The position numbers and the translations under genes were made by a program. Source: Opitutia bacterium UBA7397 (lineage in GTDB: Bacteria > Verrucomicrobiota > Verrucomicrobiia > Opitutales > UBA953). From it: 8,766 nt of DNA. Positions 6,592-8,766 of the stretch are shown one piece after another. The notes below the pieces were generated by a model, which saw nothing but the letters and a program-made list of their open reading frames with translations, ran no database searches and was not told where the DNA came from. The first letter of the stretch is position 1. Each line of letters opens with the position of its first letter. The stretch covers positions 1,861 through 10,626 of the forward strand of contig DKND01000076.1 in assembly GCA_002470605.1 (NCBI GenBank), in the 5' to 3' direction.

Positions 6592-6618
6592 AAAAAACGG
6601 CGCCCAAAAGGCGCCGTT
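6592..6618 (-). terminator. Intrinsic terminator of the groES-groEL operon
   Basis: On the minus strand AACGGCGCC (6618-6610) pairs perfectly with GGCGCCGTT (6604-6596) around a 5-nt loop and is followed by an uninterrupted T run (to 6592). It lies 30 nt after the groEL stop. It should end the chaperonin transcript and separate it from the cytochrome gene. Confidence 0.92.
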
Positions 6619-6647
6619 CGTAAGTTATCGGATCAAGAACCCGGACC

Positions 6648-8273
6648 TCAGTGATCGTGGTGATCACCACCGGCCGAAGGCTTATTATCCTCGGGCATAT
6701 CGGTGATAAGGCACTCGGTCGTGAGCAACAGGCCAGCCACCGAAGCGGCGTTGATGATGGCCGTACGCGTCACCTTGGTAGGATCCACGACACCGGCAGC
6801 GATCAGGTCTTGGTACTCGCCGGTAGCGACGTTGTAACCGTTACCGCCCTTATGCTTGAGCATGACTTCCTGAACGATCAGCGAGCCTTCGACGCCAGCA
6901 TTGGAGCAAAGAGTGCGGAGCGGCTCTTCAATCGCCTTGCGGACGATCTGGGCGCCGATCTTTTCATCACCAACGAGGCTATTAATCACAGCGTCGATGG
7001 CTTTGACGGTACGAAGCAGGGCAACACCGCCCCCTGGGACGATGCCTTCTTCGACGGCGGCGCGGGTAGCGTGAAGGGCGTCATCGACGCGGTCCTTCTT
7101 CTCCTTAAGTTCGGTTTCAGTCGCAGCACCCACGTGGATGACGGCAACGCCACCGGCGAGCTTAGCGAGACGCTCCTGGAGCTTTTCCTTATCGTAATCA
7201 GAAGTGGTCTCTTCGATCTGGCGACGGATGAGCTTAACGCGACCCTGGATGTCAGCAGACTTTCCGGCACCCTGGATGATCGTGGTGTTTTCCTTATCAG
7301 CCACAATACGCTTGGCGCGACCGAGGTCGGCGACTTTTACGGACTCGAGCTTGATACCGAGGTCATCGGTGACGAAGCGACCACCCGTAAGGACGGCGAT
7401 GTCTTCCATCATGGCCTTACGGCGATCACCGAAGCCTGGAGCCTTGACGGCGCAGACGTTGATGGTGCCACGGAGGCGATTGACGACGAGGGTAGCGAGA
7501 GCTTCGCCTTCGATCTCTTCGGCAATAATGAGCAGAGGCTTCCCAGTCTTAGCGACTTCCTGCAAGAGAGGCAGCAGATCCTTCATGGCGCTGACCTTCT
7601 TTTCGTAGAGAAGAATGTATGCGTCTTCGAGGATGGCCTCGAGGGTTTCGGCGTTGGTCGCGAAATAAGGCGAGAGGTAACCCTTGTCGAACTGCATACC
7701 TTCGACGACGTCGAGGGTCGTTTCGATGGTCTTGGCTTCTTCGACCGTAATGGTGCCGTCCTTGCCGACGCGATCCATGGCCTCAGCGATGATGTCGCCG
7801 ATGGAGGAATCCCAGTTAGCGGAAACGGTTGCGACCTGCTTGATTTCTTCACGGGTCTTGATCTTCTTGGAGATGTTAGCGAGCTCCTTGACGATAGCTT
7901 CCGAAGCCTTGTCGACGCCACGCTTGACGAAGATCGGGTTGGCACCGGCGGCGACGAAACGAAGGCCTTCCTTATAGATGGCTTCGGCGAGGACGGTAGC
8001 GGTGGTCGTGCCGTCGCCCGCTTTGTCAGCGGTCTTCGAGGCGACTTCGCGCACCATCTGGGCGCCCATGTTTTCGTAAGGATCGTCGAGTTCGATCTCC
8101 TTGGCGACCGTGACACCGTCCTTCGTGACCTTGGGAGCGCCGAATTTCTTGTCGATCATCACGTTACGGCCTTTAGGACCGAGCGTGACCTTGACGGCAC
8201 GGGCGAGAATCGAGACGCCATTGAGCACCTTGCGGCGAGCGGCTTCATCGAACAGAATCTGTTTCTTAGACAT
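6648..8273 (-). CDS. groL: GroEL, 60-kDa chaperonin
   Basis: This ATP-driven protein-folding chaperonin forms double seven-membered rings and works with GroES. The 541-residue length is normal. Hallmarks are LGPKGRNV (31-38), the nucleotide site GDGTTTAT with Asp87 (86-93), the apical substrate-binding stretch KGYLSPYFAT, PGFGDRRKAM, and ALHATRAAVEEGIVPGGGVAL, whose preceding DD carries the catalytic aspartate of the family (Asp398 in E. coli). The C-terminus is unusual: instead of a GGM-repeat tail it ends GGDHHDH. The gene follows groES after a 32-nt gap. The ATG has no Shine-Dalgarno but shares an ACCCAAACTA leader element with groES. Codon use is strongly biased: the complement of this reading frame is fully open, so the gene contains no TTA, CTA or TCA codon. 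That fits very high expression. Confidence 0.99.
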   Translation of the reverse strand: MSKKQILFDEAARRKVLNGVSILARAVKVTLGPKGRNVMIDKKFGAPKVTKDGVTVAKEIELDDPYENMGAQMVREVASKTADKAGDGTTTATVLAEAIYKEGLRFVAAGANPIFVKRGVDKASEAIVKELANISKKIKTREEIKQVATVSANWDSSIGDIIAEAMDRVGKDGTITVEEAKTIETTLDVVEGMQFDKGYLSPYFATNAETLEAILEDAYILLYEKKVSAMKDLLPLLQEVAKTGKPLLIIAEEIEGEALATLVVNRLRGTINVCAVKAPGFGDRRKAMMEDIAVLTGGRFVTDDLGIKLESVKVADLGRAKRIVADKENTTIIQGAGKSADIQGRVKLIRRQIEETTSDYDKEKLQERLAKLAGGVAVIHVGAATETELKEKKDRVDDALHATRAAVEEGIVPGGGVALLRTVKAIDAVINSLVGDEKIGAQIVRKAIEEPLRTLCSNAGVEGSLIVQEVMLKHKGGNGYNVATGEYQDLIAAGVVDPTKVTRTAIINAASVAGLLLTTECLITDMPEDNKPSAGGDHHDH

Positions 8274-8291
8274 AGTAGTTTGGGTTTAGAG
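8274..8291 (-). promoter_or_regulatory. groEL leader element (SD-less), shared with groES
   Basis: The sequence before the groEL ATG reads CTCTAAACCCAAACTACT on the minus strand. It has no purine-rich Shine-Dalgarno. The ACCCAAACTA core (8285-8276) is identical to one before groES and ends 2 nt from the ATG. It may be an alternative initiation signal or a duplicated leader. Confidence 0.4.
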
Positions 8292-8305
8292 TGGGGAGAG
8301 ACGAA

Positions 8306-8617
8306 TTAGTCGATGACGGCGAGGATTTCTTCTTCGCGCATGAGGAGGTAAATCTCTTCATCGAGCTTCACTTCCGTGCCGGCATATTTACCGACCAGAA
8401 CCTTGTCGCCGACTTTCACGGAGAAAGGGATTTTCTTACCATCCTTGTCGAGAGCACCAGTGCCCAAGGCGATCACCTTGGCCTCCTGTGGCTTCTCTTT
8501 GGCAGAATCAGGGATGATGATGCCGCCCTTGATTTCTTCAGCTTCCTCGAAGCGCTGCAGAAGCACGCGATCGGCGAGGGGCCGTACGGATTGTTTGGAT
8601 TTGGTAGTCTTGGCCAT
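8306..8617 (-). CDS. groES: GroES, 10-kDa co-chaperonin
   Basis: This protein forms the heptameric lid of the GroEL folding chamber. The 103-residue protein carries the family core: VRPLADRVLLQR (11-22), the mobile loop that contacts GroEL with GGIIIPD (31-37) followed by AKEKPQEAKVIALG, KVGDKVLVGKYAGTEVKLD (68-86), and the closing LLMREEEILAVID (91-103). It is about six residues longer than E. coli GroES because of a basic N-terminal extension (MAKTTKSKQS). The ATG at 8617 has no Shine-Dalgarno. It is the first gene of the operon, with groEL 32 nt downstream and no terminator between. Like groEL, it contains no TTA, CTA or TCA codon. Confidence 0.98.
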   Translation of the reverse strand: MAKTTKSKQSVRPLADRVLLQRFEEAEEIKGGIIIPDSAKEKPQEAKVIALGTGALDKDGKKIPFSVKVGDKVLVGKYAGTEVKLDEEIYLLMREEEILAVID

Positions 8618-8637
8618 GGTAGTTAGTTTGGGTAGAG
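8618..8637 (-). promoter_or_regulatory. groES leader element (SD-less), shared with groEL
   Basis: Immediately before the groES ATG the minus strand reads CTCTACCCAAACTAACTACC. There is no Shine-Dalgarno. The core ACCCAAACTA (8633-8624) matches the groEL leader exactly and lies 6 nt from the ATG. Confidence 0.4.
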
Positions 8638-8674
8638 GTGCGTCGGGGGGACGAAGTAAGATTGCAGAACAGAT

Positions 8675-8691
8675 GCCAAAACGGTTTTGGC
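8675..8691. promoter_or_regulatory. Hyphenated perfect palindrome upstream of groES, candidate heat-shock operator
   Basis: GCCAAAAC (8675-8682) and GTTTTGGC (8684-8691) are exact inverted repeats around one G, 58-74 bp before the groES ATG. This is the geometry of a dimeric regulator's site. It is not CIRCE (TTAGCACTC-N9-GAGTGCTAA), the HrcA operator. On the minus strand TTGGCA (8679-8674) is a 5-of-6 match to a -35 box overlapping one arm, though the matching -10 is weak (TACTTC, 8658-8653). No gene is seen in the rest of 8618-8766. Confidence 0.45.
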
Positions 8692-8766
8692 GAAGATAAG
8701 CAACCGATTTAGGGGTTTTTCGGGGTCAGACTTAGGTAAAGACCGCCTTAGAGGCCATTTGTTCCC

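Noticed and set aside
6651..8309. 552-codon open frame on the plus strand antisense to all of groEL
   Set aside because: Its codons coincide exactly with groEL codons in reverse, so stops would need TTA, CTA or TCA in groEL. The strong codon bias of groEL excludes these, which opens the frame without any coding purpose. The translation is low-complexity and resembles no family.
8618..8766. CIRCE element or sigma-32 promoter for groES
   Set aside because: I found no TTAGCACTC-N9-GAGTGCTAA. The CCCC-containing stretches on the minus strand lack a CTTGAA box at the required spacing.

Overview
The window reads as a normal chromosomal segment of a bacterium of the PVC superphylum, most likely Verrucomicrobiota. 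The main evidence is the 975-residue protein at 3535-6462. It has the layout of the PVC-type heme-binding 'membrane-bound dehydrogenase' family: secretion signal, beta-propeller, helical repeats and a C-terminal CxxCH cytochrome c domain. That family is largely confined to Planctomycetes and Verrucomicrobia. The GroEL and GroES sequences fit this placement but do not prove it. Coding density is high, no gene-free stretch exceeds 300 bases, and I see no transposase, integrase, phage gene or CRISPR array.

Layout from left to right. (1) 1-611, minus strand: 5' part of ribD, cut by the window edge. (2) 614-1801, minus strand: a DEAD-box RNA helicase of RhlE type, directly upstream of ribD with a 2-nt gap. 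(3) 1802-1975: divergent intergenic region with the helicase leader on one strand and a tRNA promoter region on the other. (4) 1976-2053, plus strand: tRNA-His(GTG), followed by a strong intrinsic terminator. (5) 2144-2941, plus strand: a secreted protein that looks like a concanavalin/DUF1080-type beta-sandwich. (6) 2972-3472, minus strand: an unrecognised single-pass membrane protein. (7) 3535-6462, minus strand: the multidomain PVC cytochrome protein. (8) 6592-6618: the groEL terminator. (9) 8617-6648, minus strand: the groES-groEL operon. (10) 8618-8766: the groES upstream region, holding a perfect hyphenated palindrome.

How the genes relate. groES-groEL encode the Hsp60/Hsp10 chaperonin. 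The PVC cytochrome protein and the small membrane protein after it are probably co-transcribed, since only 62 nt separate them and no terminator is visible. The secreted beta-sandwich protein is convergent with that pair and may share a role in extracytoplasmic glycan use, but this is inference. The helicase and ribD probably share a transcript although their functions are unrelated. Most starts lack a convincing Shine-Dalgarno sequence, including those of the normally very highly expressed groES and groEL. Those two instead share an ACCCAAACTA element just before the ATG.

I do not see a clearly new multi-gene system. The best leads are the palindrome before groES, the shared SD-less chaperonin leaders, the domain fusion in the cytochrome protein together with its orphan membrane neighbour, and the hairpin and repeat structure just upstream of tRNA-His.
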